From JAIQFL01 sp035295745 (GTDB lineage: Bacteria > Acidobacteriota > Terriglobia > Bryobacterales > Bryobacteraceae): a DNA stretch of 64,000 nucleotides. Under the pieces are notes generated by a model. That model searched no databases and had not been told where the DNA came from. It worked only from the letters and a program-made list of their open reading frames with translations. Below are positions 37,157 to 46,375 of this stretch, piece by piece (the stretch's first letter is position 1; each line of letters begins with the position of its first letter). The position numbers and the translations under genes were made by a program. Location: positions 248,001 to 312,000 of the forward strand of contig DATGIL010000015.1 in the NCBI GenBank assembly GCA_035295745.1, in the 5' to 3' direction.

Positions 37157-40100
37157 TTAGAAGAAGACACGAAGCGCCAGTTCCATCACGCGCGCTCCGT
37201 TGTCGGAAGTGATCTTACCGTACTGCGCGTTGCCGAGTGTAGTATTCGGGTTTTTGAAATTCGGATGGTTGAAGGTGTTGTAGAACTCTCCGCGCAGTTG
37301 AATGCGGAGCCGCTCGCGAACGGGGAAATTGCGCATCAGGGCCGTGTCCCAGTTGTTGATGCCTGGGCCATAGAACGAGAATCGCGGCTCAGTACCCGAA
37401 GTGAAGGCGGGCGCCACGGTGAAGGCGTTGACGTTGAACCACTCGGTGAGGGAGCGGTCGCCACGAGGCAGTGCCGCGGCGGCGATCTGGTTGGGACGCT
37501 GCGTGCCGGTGAAGCCGCCGGTTCCATTATTCTGCGACACCGAGAGCGGCAAACCCACCTGGAACTCCGTCACGCCCGAGATCTCCCATCCCCGCACTAC
37601 ATCCTGCACCACCGGAACACCGGCCAGCAGCTTACTTCCCCGGCCCAGCGGAAGCCGATAGACGTAGTTGCCCACGAAGCGATGCGGCACGTCGTAGGAC
37701 GCGATGCCATGTTCCGCACGCAGGTTGTAGATATCCTGGATGCTGCCGTCGATGTAATCCGTGATCTTCGAAAACGTGTACGCGAACGAGACCACTCCGC
37801 TTGACCAGCGGCGCACCAGGCTGGTCTGCAGGGCGTTGTAGAACGAGTTGCCTTCATTCGCCAGGTGACTCACGTTCAGATACTGCGGGAACTCGCGCAG
37901 AGCCTGCGGATTGCTGGAGACGCCCCACAAACTCGCGGGCAATTGATTTTCGGGAATGGAGACGGGCAGCTTGACGCCGCGGGTGCCCACGTAATCCGCC
38001 TCCGCCAGCCAGTTGCCTTTGAATTGGTGCTGCACACCGAGCTGCCAGGTCTGATTGTAAGGCGTGCGGTCGCGGAATTCGAGCTGATTTACGTTATTGG
38101 TGGGCTTGGTAAGGCTCGCTGGGATGAGGGGATTTCCATTGGCATCCACGTTGAACGGCACATACGGCACACCGCTCGCCAGCGTAAACGCGGGCGTGAC
38201 CCCGTTGTCGAGACTGGTGAACGTGGCCGACCGCGCGTATTGCGACGTGGGTCCGACGCTCGCGTAGCCGATGGCTGGAAGGCGATAGATTCCGTAGCCG
38301 CCGCGCAGAACCGTGTCGGGCAGGATGTTGTAAGCGAAGCCGATGCGTGGCAGGAAATCGTGATAGATATTCGGCGAGAAGTGCGTAGGGGCGCCGTTGC
38401 GTCCGGCGAATTCGACATCGCCCAGGTTGCCCGTGATGTGGTTGACCAGGAGCGGGTTGAAGCTGGCAAACTGGTTGTTGGCCTCCGAGTACGGCCCGTC
38501 CCACTCCCAGCGCAGCCCGAGGTTGACGGTCAAACGGCGCGTCACCTTGAAGTCGTCCTGCACGAAGCTTCCCGCACTGTTGATGTTCAAGCGGTAAGTG
38601 TAGTCGTTGATATTGATGCTGGTGGTCTGCGGTGTGCCGAGCAGAAGGTCGGCGAGCGCGTAGCCGCTCTTGGTGTCGTTGGGCGTCGAGCTGGTGAACG
38701 CGTTGGTGAAGGTGTAGGTGCCGGGTAGCTTGCCGGGAGTCGAGTTGTTGTACATCTGCCGCCGGAAGTCGGCGCCGATTTTGATGGTGTGGCGCCCTTT
38801 GGAGAGCGTGAGGCCGTCGTTGAAGACCCAGCTACGGTCGCGATCGTGGTTCGGAGCGCTGGCGCCCAGGCCGATCATCTGCGACACATTGACGATCGGG
38901 AAGCTGTCGAGGGTCACGCCTTTCAATCCCAGCTCGGGAGCAGCGCCGCCGGTGATGGTAGTGTAGTTGTCCTCCTGCACCCACCCGAAGCGGAAGTCGT
39001 TGACCAGCGACGGGCCGAATACGTGGGTCTCGCTGATCGCGGCCTGCGTGTCGGTCCAGCCCCCAGCGTTCTGGTTGTTGGCTTTGTTCGGAATCACCAC
39101 GGCCGCATTATTGTTAGGGCTGTACTGTCCGAAGCGGAAGAAGGCGCGATCGTTGGCGCCGAAGTTCTGGTCGATGCGTCCCAGGTACTGCCAGTTGTCG
39201 TTGGTGCTGGGCGGCGTAACGAAATAATTGTTGCCGTTGATGTTGGCATTCGGCTCCGGATAGAACTTGACGATCTGCGCAGCCACTGGATCGATCCGGC
39301 TGCCGGGAATCACGTTGCCGGGGAACGGATTGCGGATCATCGTCTTGCCGTCGGAGGCAAGGTGCACGGTGGCGGGGTCGTAAATCGGAACCACTTGGCC
39401 GCCAGCCAGAGTCTGAGAGAAGTCGCCCGATTTTTGCAGGTCGGTGGGCACCAGGTAGCTCGCGCCATTGCCTTGCGATGCGAGCGTGACGTTGAAATCG
39501 ACGAAGAAGAACGTCTTGTCTTTACCGTTGTAAAGTTTCGGAATCATCACCGGACCGCCGATGGTCCCCCCGGGATCGTTCTGCACGTACTTGGTGGCGC
39601 TCTGTGTAGCCGAGAAAAAGTCGCGCGTATTCAGAATGCGATTGCGGAACAGGTCATAGGCGCTGCCATGGAGCGCGTTGCTTCCCGAGCGTGAGGTCGC
39701 GATCATCACGCCGCCGCCTGTGTGTCCATACTCGGCGGAGAAGGGCGTGGTGAGCACTTTGAATTCCTGAATCGAATCGGGGCTGGGGGTCAAAGTGTAA
39801 GTTTCGTCGGAAGGGTTGGTGGTGGGCAGGCCGTCCACCAGGATCTCGTTGGTCGTCTTGCGTCCGCCCGAGAAACTGAAGCCGTTGATGTTGGTGTAAG
39901 TGTTGCCGTTGGTGGTGACCCCGGGCAAGAGCTTCGCCAGGAGGAACGGCGACCGGCCGCGGCTGTTCGATGCCAACTCCGGCAGGTTGACCAACTGGTC
40001 GGCATCCACCACCTGTCCGATCTCCGGAGACACATAGTTGATTTGGGCCGCGGAGGCGGAGACTTCCACCTTCTCCGAGACCTGGCCGACCTCCATCGCA

Positions 40101-40402
40101 AAATCGATGCGGCGCTGCTGATTGATCTGCAGTTGCACGCCCGACTCGACATGCTCCTTGAATCCAGGCGCCGCGAATTCCGCGCGATAGGAGCCTGGCT
40201 TGAGATAGGAGACGACGAAATCACCGGACTCGTTCGTCAACGTCTTGAAAATGGTGTTAGTCGATTCTTCGGTGACAGTGACTTGGGCGCGTGGAATCGC
40301 CAGCCCTGACGAATCCACCACGCGGCCTCCGATCGATCCCGTGTAACTCTGGGAAAACAGCGGCAGACAGACCAGAAGGGTCCAGACACACTTCAAGCTC
40401 AT
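37157..40402 (-). CDS. Oar-like TonB-dependent outer-membrane receptor with N-terminal carboxypeptidase-regulatory-like domain
   Basis: A 1081-aa outer-membrane protein. A signal peptide (about 1-18) is followed by a CarboxypepD_reg-like domain (TGSIGGRVVDSSGLAIPRAQVTVTE), a plug-like region (QVVDADQLVNLPELASN, GFSFSGGRKTTNEILVDGLPTTNPSDE) and a long beta-barrel of FR-, GY- and DW-rich strands ending in LRVFF, an aromatic C-terminus typical of barrels. This is the large acidobacterial Oar type. A TonB box is not obvious. Transport substrate is unknown. It shares a transcript with the downstream phosphodiesterase. Confidence 0.93.
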   Translation of the reverse strand: MSLKCVWTLLVCLPLFSQSYTGSIGGRVVDSSGLAIPRAQVTVTEESTNTIFKTLTNESGDFVVSYLKPGSYRAEFAAPGFKEHVESGVQLQINQQRRIDFAMEVGQVSEKVEVSASAAQINYVSPEIGQVVDADQLVNLPELASNSRGRSPFLLAKLLPGVTTNGNTYTNINGFSFSGGRKTTNEILVDGLPTTNPSDETYTLTPSPDSIQEFKVLTTPFSAEYGHTGGGVMIATSRSGSNALHGSAYDLFRNRILNTRDFFSATQSATKYVQNDPGGTIGGPVMIPKLYNGKDKTFFFVDFNVTLASQGNGASYLVPTDLQKSGDFSQTLAGGQVVPIYDPATVHLASDGKTMIRNPFPGNVIPGSRIDPVAAQIVKFYPEPNANINGNNYFVTPPSTNDNWQYLGRIDQNFGANDRAFFRFGQYSPNNNAAVVIPNKANNQNAGGWTDTQAAISETHVFGPSLVNDFRFGWVQEDNYTTITGGAAPELGLKGVTLDSFPIVNVSQMIGLGASAPNHDRDRSWVFNDGLTLSKGRHTIKIGADFRRQMYNNSTPGKLPGTYTFTNAFTSSTPNDTKSGYALADLLLGTPQTTSININDYTYRLNINSAGSFVQDDFKVTRRLTVNLGLRWEWDGPYSEANNQFASFNPLLVNHITGNLGDVEFAGRNGAPTHFSPNIYHDFLPRIGFAYNILPDTVLRGGYGIYRLPAIGYASVGPTSQYARSATFTSLDNGVTPAFTLASGVPYVPFNVDANGNPLIPASLTKPTNNVNQLEFRDRTPYNQTWQLGVQHQFKGNWLAEADYVGTRGVKLPVSIPENQLPASLWGVSSNPQALREFPQYLNVSHLANEGNSFYNALQTSLVRRWSSGVVSFAYTFSKITDYIDGSIQDIYNLRAEHGIASYDVPHRFVGNYVYRLPLGRGSKLLAGVPVVQDVVRGWEISGVTEFQVGLPLSVSQNNGTGGFTGTQRPNQIAAAALPRGDRSLTEWFNVNAFTVAPAFTSGTEPRFSFYGPGINNWDTALMRNFPVRERLRIQLRGEFYNTFNHPNFKNPNTTLGNAQYGKITSDNGARVMELALRVFF

Positions 40403-40581
40403 CCGATAATGTCCTCAATTTGGAAATGGTTCGCGCTCGCCTGCTCAGAGCGCGGGCGCACTTACTAACCGGCGACGTTCAACGTACCTATGGGTGTGGC
40501 TTGATGTTCCCATGTCGCGCGGCGCGCGGTCAAGAAAACATTCGGTTACAGAACTGGTGTGTGGCAAGGCACAATGGGAGA

Positions 40582-41466
40582 GTGAAAACAGGGATCACGA
40601 ATCGACTGATGAGTCTTTGGAGCTTGGCGATCTTGGCCGTACCCGCGGCCGCGGCAGTTACGGACGCACAATGCGTGGAGCTGCTCCGCCACGCTCTGGA
40701 CGCCCGGAATCCGGACACCCGCAAACAGGGAGTGGTGGCCCTGAGCCTCGCCGCCGAGAATGAGACGATGCAGAAACGGCTCGAAGCGATGCTGCAGGAC
40801 AAGGATGTCGAGGTGCGCCTGACGGTGGTGGGTGGGTTGGCGGAATTGAGGAGCAAGTCCGCGATTGCGGCCCTGCATCAGGCGCTCGAGGACGAGGTGC
40901 CGGAAGTCAGCTTCGCCGCTGCCAAGGCGTTGTGGTCTCTGCATGATGCGAAAGGCAAGGAGGCACTGATCGCGGTATTGCAGGGCGAGAGCAAGACGGC
41001 TTCGAACTTTCTGACCAAGCAGAAGCGCGACGCCTTGCGCATGATGCTGACGCCGCGGACGACGTTCCTGTACGCATTGCGGCAAGGCGTGGGCTTCGTG
41101 CCGGTGCCTGGTTTGGGGGAAGGGATTTCGTCGATGCAGGCCTTGTTGACCGATCCCGGGGTGTCAGGGCGGGCGACGGCGGCACTACTGTTGGGGAAGG
41201 ATAAGGATCGCGCTACGATCGACGGATTGCAGGATGCGCTGATGGATAAAGACTGGCGAGTGCGCGCGGCCGCAGTCCACTCGCTCGCGCTGCAGAACGA
41301 TCCGGCGATGATGCCAATCCTGGCGCCGCTGATTGAGGACGATAAGGAAGAAGTAAGGCTCCGCGCCGCGGCCGGATTTCTGCGTCTGTCGGCCATTGAG
41401 GCGAAGAGGCGTACGCAGAAGCGCCCGGCGCCTGCGAAGCAAGCTGTGGGGGAGCAAAAGAAGTAG
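40582..41466 (+). CDS. Exported HEAT-repeat protein
   Basis: A 294-aa protein from GTG 40582 (an ATG at 40609 gives a shorter signal). The N-terminus is a signal (RLMSLWSLAILAVPAAAAV). HEAT-like helical repeats follow (for example DARNPDTRKQGVVALSLAAEN, DKDVEVRLTVVGGLAELRSK, DKDWRVRAAAVHSLALQND, DKEEVRLRAAAGFLRLSA). It is a protein-protein interaction scaffold of unknown partner. Upstream frame extension to 40291 is antisense to the receptor start. It converges with the blaR1 cluster. Confidence 0.78.
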   Translation: MKTGITNRLMSLWSLAILAVPAAAAVTDAQCVELLRHALDARNPDTRKQGVVALSLAAENETMQKRLEAMLQDKDVEVRLTVVGGLAELRSKSAIAALHQALEDEVPEVSFAAAKALWSLHDAKGKEALIAVLQGESKTASNFLTKQKRDALRMMLTPRTTFLYALRQGVGFVPVPGLGEGISSMQALLTDPGVSGRATAALLLGKDKDRATIDGLQDALMDKDWRVRAAAVHSLALQNDPAMMPILAPLIEDDKEEVRLRAAAGFLRLSAIEAKRRTQKRPAPAKQAVGEQKK

Positions 41467-41485
41467 GCGAATCCGCGATTGTCTG

Positions 41486-41680
41486 AACCGCCCGTTTCCA
41501 TTCCACATGACTCCCGAGACTCCATCAGCAGCGAGAACGGCACAGGAATTTGAGCGACGGACTCAGCCACACCCAGAAGCGAACCGCTGCCCGATTCTTC
41601 CGCAACGTGAAGGCCAACAGCACTGCTGTGATTGCGAACCACGCGGACTGCCAGGCATGGTTGGAGAGATGCGCGAGCAT
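41486..41680 (-). pseudogene. Remnant of a third blaR1 (M56) gene
   Basis: On the minus strand from ATG 41680 the frame reads like the N-terminus of the two intact BlaR1 proteins (LSNHAWQSAWFAI..LRKNRAAVRFWVWLS, then SLKFL). It then meets TGA. One missing base after SLKFL and one extra base about nine codons later explain the break; with them corrected it continues as VPFSLLMSLGSHVEWK. Homology stops near 41486, next to the HEAT gene. The start is 2 nt after the stop of the intact blaR1 copy. Confidence 0.75.
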
Positions 41681-41682
41681 GC

Positions 41683-43470
41683 TTAGTTCTCCGCAGGCTT
41701 CTCGATTCGATCGATCACCAGGAATTCCTTGGACCCGCGCGTCGGATCGAGTTTGAGTCCGAGTTGCTGGACGAGCGCAGTGAAGATCGTGGGGCCGGGT
41801 GGTTCGTCCGATGCAGTGTCATCCCGGGCCGGTCGATTCAGTAACCCCGGCAAGCTCTCATCGGCCGCGAACATCAGCTTGTAATCGAACAAACCTTGTA
41901 GATCAGTCTGGTTGATCACCGGACGTCCCAGCCCGAAGCTGAGCAACTTGCAATAGTCGTCGAGCGTCATTCCCGGCACTTCCCAGGTGAGGTTTGGCCC
42001 CGAGCGTTTGCTCCGGCTGCTGCCGCAGATCTTCTGGCCCGGCTCGAGTGCGGAGGGATGGGTCGTCATGATGTCGACACAGCTTCCGTTTTGGGTAGGG
42101 TGCAACTTCGTGCCGCCCTTCGCGATGGTAAGCGCGTAGGCCGGACCCTCGCGAAACTCGCGATGGATCTTCAATTGGAAGCGATCTTCCAGGAGCGCCT
42201 GCATCATCGGTCCGCGAAGCAAAGCCGGGCTCACCGCGGACGCGGATGTCGCGCTGACCTGGTAACGTTCCGAATTGATCCACGCGGGCCCGCCTTCGAT
42301 GGGTACCACCATCGGCGAGAGCGGATTGTTCTGACCGTTGGCGTACAGGAGATAGGCGCTCGAGATCAAATCTTTGACGGTCCGGCAGGGCAGGTCGACG
42401 CGTCCGGCAGAGGCAGCGCCGCTTCCGTTGCGTCCGCCGTTCCGTCCCCCGCTATTCGGGTCTCTGCAGGGTTTGACCGAGGTCACTTCGAATTTTGGAA
42501 TAGGCTTGCCCTGAGCGCGGAGCAACGGCGCGTGGAGCATGCCTATGACGAAGGGCAGTGCCAATGCCAGGACGCACGCGGAGCCCAGCAACAACTTCCT
42601 GGTAATGCCCAATTGCGCCGAAAGGCGATTGGCGAGGATCGTCTCGACTCTCTTTCGCAGGTTCGATCCGGTGACTCCGGATACGCATGCCAGCGGCGAC
42701 TCCACATACAGCTTGCAAATATTCAGGATGCCTTCGGCGTAGTCAATCGGCTGATTGCCTTGATGGAGGACCTCTTCGTCGCAGGCGCGCTCGCGCTCCT
42801 CGACGAGCCGCGTTCCGATCCACCACACCAGGGGGTGAAACCAGAACAGCGCTTCCACAACCATGTGGATCGCGGAAAAGAGATTGTCGCGGCGCCGGAT
42901 GTGCGCGAGTTCATGGGCCATGACTGCGGTGAGTTGTGGGGCAGTGAGGTGCTCCTCGATATTTTGCGGGAGCATCAGGACAGGGTGCAATACGCCAACC
43001 ACCCCAGGCTCGATGAGAGTGCGCGAGAATCGGATGTCGATCGGACAGCCGGGTGACCTGCGCGATTGGCTCTCGCGCACAGCCGCTCGTATGCAAAGCA
43101 GGGCCCGCAGCCGTAGCCCCGCGATGACAGAGAGTCCACAGGCCCAGATGCTAGCCGCTAGCAGTCCCGCCCAATTATGAGAGTTGGATTTCGAGGGTAC
43201 GGCGGGAAGTGCGGCCGCAAATGGTTCGGCGGCTTCGAAGACTGCATTTGGGACGGTCGCAGCGCCTCGCGCCATCGGGGCTGGTTTCCATTCCACGAAG
43301 CTTCCCAGGCTCATCAAGAGCGCAAAAGGAACGAGGAATTTCAGCGATGCCGAAAGCCAAAGCCAGAAGCGGACATGGGCCCGATTTTTGCGCAGCGCCA
43401 GTGTCAACAGGCCCGCGCCCACTGCGTACACGGTCGATTGCCAGAGATGATTCATCAGTTGCGACAGCAT
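41683..43470 (-). CDS. blaR1: BlaR1-type M56 peptidase fused to TIGR03435 domain (copy B)
   Basis: A 595-aa membrane protein. The M56 part has four helices and the zinc motif HELAH at 186-190, with RERACDEEVL downstream. From about residue 325 a large extracytoplasmic domain of the TIGR03435 type (PKFEVTSVKPC, SSAYLLYANGQ, GGPAWINSERYQV, PALLRGPMMQALLEDRFQLKIHRE) replaces the beta-lactam-binding domain of classical BlaR1. It probably senses an unknown ligand and acts on a repressor such as the neighbouring BlaI. It is 10 bp downstream of copy A. Confidence 0.85.
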   Translation of the reverse strand: MLSQLMNHLWQSTVYAVGAGLLTLALRKNRAHVRFWLWLSASLKFLVPFALLMSLGSFVEWKPAPMARGAATVPNAVFEAAEPFAAALPAVPSKSNSHNWAGLLAASIWACGLSVIAGLRLRALLCIRAAVRESQSRRSPGCPIDIRFSRTLIEPGVVGVLHPVLMLPQNIEEHLTAPQLTAVMAHELAHIRRRDNLFSAIHMVVEALFWFHPLVWWIGTRLVEERERACDEEVLHQGNQPIDYAEGILNICKLYVESPLACVSGVTGSNLRKRVETILANRLSAQLGITRKLLLGSACVLALALPFVIGMLHAPLLRAQGKPIPKFEVTSVKPCRDPNSGGRNGGRNGSGAASAGRVDLPCRTVKDLISSAYLLYANGQNNPLSPMVVPIEGGPAWINSERYQVSATSASAVSPALLRGPMMQALLEDRFQLKIHREFREGPAYALTIAKGGTKLHPTQNGSCVDIMTTHPSALEPGQKICGSSRSKRSGPNLTWEVPGMTLDDYCKLLSFGLGRPVINQTDLQGLFDYKLMFAADESLPGLLNRPARDDTASDEPPGPTIFTALVQQLGLKLDPTRGSKEFLVIDRIEKPAEN

Positions 43471-43480
43471 GACGATTCCC

Positions 43481-45130
43481 TTAATTGGCGTCCGGCTTTT
43501 CGATGTGATCGATCACCAATATGTCGACGGAGGCCTTTTGCGAGGACAACTTGAGGCCGAATTCCTCTTGCATTACGGTCAGGAAATCCTCGTCGTCGCC
43601 CCATTGCATCCCAAAGAAATAAATGCCTTGAAGTCCTGTCTGGTCCACCACGAGCCGATCCACATGACGGTCGAACCGTGACAGGAAATACGCAAAGTCC
43701 GGCATACTGGCGTGGAAAATCATCGCGGGGCCCGGTGTGGCCGTGCGGTGGCCAATCCTGTTCGGAATGGGGTCGCCTTGCTTGAGTTCGCGCACCTTCG
43801 GTCCGTTCTTGGCCACCGTCAACACGTAAACCGGCATCTCTTTGGTTTCAAAGTGTCCGGTAAAGTGAAAGCGCTCCTTCAACATTCCCTGAAGCATCCG
43901 CCGGAGTTGAGTGGTGCTCGCGGGTCCCGCTGCTTTGGCCTCCACGGTGAACCCGTCGGAATCGAGCCAGGCCGGTCCGCCGGCGATTTGCCGGTCGGTG
44001 AGGCGGTACGCTTCACGAATGAGGCCGCGGCCAGTCACATACCTTGCGGAGACCAGCCCGCTCTCGGCCGTGATCCGCACGTCACCACCGCTCGGTCCAC
44101 GCCTGCCGCCGCTTGGCGCATCCATCGGCTTGATGGATGCGGCCTCGAAGGTCGGCGGCTTCTCGGCCTGGGCTTGGGCGCGAATCGCTGGCACGTTGAC
44201 GATGCCGATGGCCAAGGGAAGGAGCAAAGCAGCGGCCGCCGCGCTCGCCACCAGGAATTTCTTGGCGCGGGTCATGTTCTGCAAGGTGCGCGAGGAGAAA
44301 ATCAATTCGATTCTTTCCCTCAAGTCGGACCCGCCCACGCCCGAAACGCACGCCAGCGATGACTCGAAATAGGCCTTGCAGACGTTGAGGATCGCTTCCG
44401 CATATTCCCGGGGTTCGTTGCCCGCGTGAAGCACCTCTTCGTCGCAGGCACGTTCGCGCTCCGCCACCAGTCTGGAGCCGATCCACCACACCAGCGGATG
44501 AAACCAGAACAACGCTTCGACCATCATGTGAGCCGCGGAGAACAGATTGTCGCGGCGCTGCATGTGTGCGAGCTCGTGGGCCACCACGGCGGCCAATTGT
44601 GGCGCGGTCAAGCGCCCTTCGATGCCCTCGGGAATCAGGAGGACCGGCCGGAATACACCGACCACGGCAGGCTCCAGGAGACTGCGTGAGAAGCGGATAT
44701 CGACTGGACACGCCGGCCACCTGCCCCACCTGCTATTGCGTACCACGGCGCGGATCCGGAGGCACTCCCGCAAACGCACCAGACACACGGCTACTAAGCC
44801 GCACGCCCAAATCGCGAGCATCGTCACAGTCAACCAGTCGTGCGCACTGCCGGCCAATGGCGCTCCAGGCCTTACCGGAAACGGCTCGCTAATCTCGTAG
44901 ATTGTAGATGCGACCGCCACGGGTACGCTTGTCGGGTTGCCATCCGCCCGGTGAAGGAACTGGCCGGCACTCGTCAGCAGCGCAAAGGGCAGGAGGAATT
45001 TCATCGACGCGCCGAACCATACCCAAAAGCGGACACTGGCACGATTACGGCGCAACGCGAGAATCAACAGTCCCGCACCAAAGGCGAACCACGTGGATTG
45101 CCACAGATGATTGGTCAGTTCCCGGATCAT
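43481..45130 (-). CDS. blaR1: BlaR1-type M56 peptidase fused to TIGR03435 domain (copy A)
   Basis: A 549-aa paralog of copy B with the same layout: helices near 14-30, 36-55 and 102-120, HELAH at 185-189, RERACDEEVLHAGN, one more helix near 297-315, then a TIGR03435-like C-terminal domain (PPTFEAASIKPM, REAYRLTDRQIAGGPAWLDSDGFTVEAKA, LKERFHFTGHFETKE). The N-terminal halves of A and B are clearly homologous; the sensor halves are more divergent. Its start overlaps the blaI stop by 4 bp, so they are coupled. Mechanism is inferred from staphylococcal BlaR1. Confidence 0.85.
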   Translation of the reverse strand: MIRELTNHLWQSTWFAFGAGLLILALRRNRASVRFWVWFGASMKFLLPFALLTSAGQFLHRADGNPTSVPVAVASTIYEISEPFPVRPGAPLAGSAHDWLTVTMLAIWACGLVAVCLVRLRECLRIRAVVRNSRWGRWPACPVDIRFSRSLLEPAVVGVFRPVLLIPEGIEGRLTAPQLAAVVAHELAHMQRRDNLFSAAHMMVEALFWFHPLVWWIGSRLVAERERACDEEVLHAGNEPREYAEAILNVCKAYFESSLACVSGVGGSDLRERIELIFSSRTLQNMTRAKKFLVASAAAAALLLPLAIGIVNVPAIRAQAQAEKPPTFEAASIKPMDAPSGGRRGPSGGDVRITAESGLVSARYVTGRGLIREAYRLTDRQIAGGPAWLDSDGFTVEAKAAGPASTTQLRRMLQGMLKERFHFTGHFETKEMPVYVLTVAKNGPKVRELKQGDPIPNRIGHRTATPGPAMIFHASMPDFAYFLSRFDRHVDRLVVDQTGLQGIYFFGMQWGDDEDFLTVMQEEFGLKLSSQKASVDILVIDHIEKPDAN

Positions 45131-45531
45131 TTGGATGGTGGCTTCCTTTCCGCTTTGTGCTGCTGGTCCAGTTTCCTGATGGTCTTCTCCAGTTCGCGAA
45201 CATCGTCGAGCGTCAGTTTCCCGGCTTCCGCCAGTTGTGCCATCATCGGTTGCGCGCGCCCCCCGAAAAAACTCAGGATCTCGTCCAAAAGTCTTAATCG
45301 CGTCACATCGCGCGCCACCGTTGGCTCAAATATATCGGCATTCCCGATCTTGCGGACACGCCTCAGCGCCTGTTTGCCTTCCAGCCTGTAGACCGTGGTC
45401 TGGATGGTGGTGTACGCGGGGCGGGGCTCGGGGAAGGCTTCCTGAATCTCACGAATGGAGGCCTTTCCCTGAGCCCAGAGCGCCTCCAGAATCTGCAGTT
45501 CGAGCTTGGTAAACTTGGCTGGTTGGTTCAC
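45127..45531 (-). CDS. blaI: BlaI/MecI-family transcriptional repressor
   Basis: A 134-aa winged-helix repressor: KFTKLELQILEALWAQGKASIREIQEAFP, then YTTIQTTVYRLEGKQALRRV, the conserved BlaI/MecI recognition region. It starts at GTG 45531. The C-terminal part (LLDEILSFFGGRAQPMMAQLAEAG) is the dimer domain. It should repress its own operon by binding the palindromes at 45535-45571, just upstream. Release probably follows cleavage triggered by the BlaR1-like peptidases downstream. Confidence 0.92.
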   Translation of the reverse strand: MNQPAKFTKLELQILEALWAQGKASIREIQEAFPEPRPAYTTIQTTVYRLEGKQALRRVRKIGNADIFEPTVARDVTRLRLLDEILSFFGGRAQPMMAQLAEAGKLTLDDVRELEKTIRKLDQQHKAERKPPSK

Positions 45532-45534
45532 GAT

Positions 45535-45571
45535 CTACTATCTCGCATTTGAGTCTACTATGAGATAGTAG
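45535..45571. promoter_or_regulatory. Predicted BlaI operator (overlapping palindromes)
   Basis: CTACTAT-gag-ATAGTAG (45555-45571) is a perfect palindrome with a 3-bp centre. A further half-site CTACTATCTC (45535-45544) pairs with GAGATAGTAG (45562-45571). It lies 4-40 bp upstream of the blaI start, and could also affect the DUF169 gene at 45616. Confidence 0.75.
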
Positions 45572-45615
45572 CAACGGCAAGCTAAAATTTCCGCCGCCAC
45601 GGTAAGCTGAAAGCG

Positions 45616-46374
45616 ATGAAATCTTATTCCGAAATCGCCCGATCCCTGACCGATTCCCTGCATCTGACCCAGCCCCCCGTCGCGGTATGCCTGGCGGACC
45701 AGGTTCCCGCCGGCGTCGACTCCTGGTCCGGCCACGCCCCCGCCGGCTGCCGTTTCTGGCAAGAAGCCGCCAAGCGGGTGTTTGCGACTTCCGCCGCCGA
45801 CCACGCACTTTGCTCGATCGGGCTTTACACCCACAGTCTCGAAATGAGTCCCGCCTCGACTGCGGACTTGGGCGACGCCTTAAAAGTCTTTGCCGACCTG
45901 ACGTACGTTCGCGAACAGGATATTGCGGCCATTCCGGTGCTCGCCTCCAAACCCGGCCACGTCATCTACGGACCGTTGTCGGAGATTCCGTTGCCGCCGG
46001 ACGTGGTTCTGCTGGTTGTGCAGGCCAGCCAGACACTGATCCTCTCCGAGGCCTCTCAACAACTCGAATCGGGATTGCCGCCAGCCATGGGCCGTCCTGC
46101 CTGCGCCATCATCCCACAAGCACGAAACAGCGGCCGGTCGGCACTCAGCCTGGGATGCTGCGGAGCCCGCGCCTATCTCGATGTACTCACAGACGACGTG
46201 GCCCTTTATGCGGTGCCCGGTGCCGCGATCGATGCATTCGCCGACCGCGTCGCCGCTCTCGCTGGCGCCAATGAAATTCTCACGAAATTCCACCAGCTGC
46301 GGCGTCGCGACGTCGAGGCAGGGAAGAGTCCCTCGATCAAAGAGTCGTTGGCCGCGATGCAGGCCGCCGGCTGA
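45616..46374 (+). CDS. DUF169 family protein
   Basis: A 252-aa cytoplasmic protein with the DUF169 (ArCR) pattern: PPVAVCLADQVP, AGCRFWQEAAKRVFATSAADHALCSIG, EQDIAAIPVLASKPGHVIYGPL, and SLGCCGARAYLDVLTDD. Several Cys residues are conserved in the family, which suggests metal or redox chemistry, but its function is not established. Divergent from blaI with the operator between them. No partner downstream; the next gene runs toward it. Confidence 0.85.
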   Translation: MKSYSEIARSLTDSLHLTQPPVAVCLADQVPAGVDSWSGHAPAGCRFWQEAAKRVFATSAADHALCSIGLYTHSLEMSPASTADLGDALKVFADLTYVREQDIAAIPVLASKPGHVIYGPLSEIPLPPDVVLLVVQASQTLILSEASQQLESGLPPAMGRPACAIIPQARNSGRSALSLGCCGARAYLDVLTDDVALYAVPGAAIDAFADRVAALAGANEILTKFHQLRRRDVEAGKSPSIKESLAAMQAAG

Positions 46375-46375
46375 G

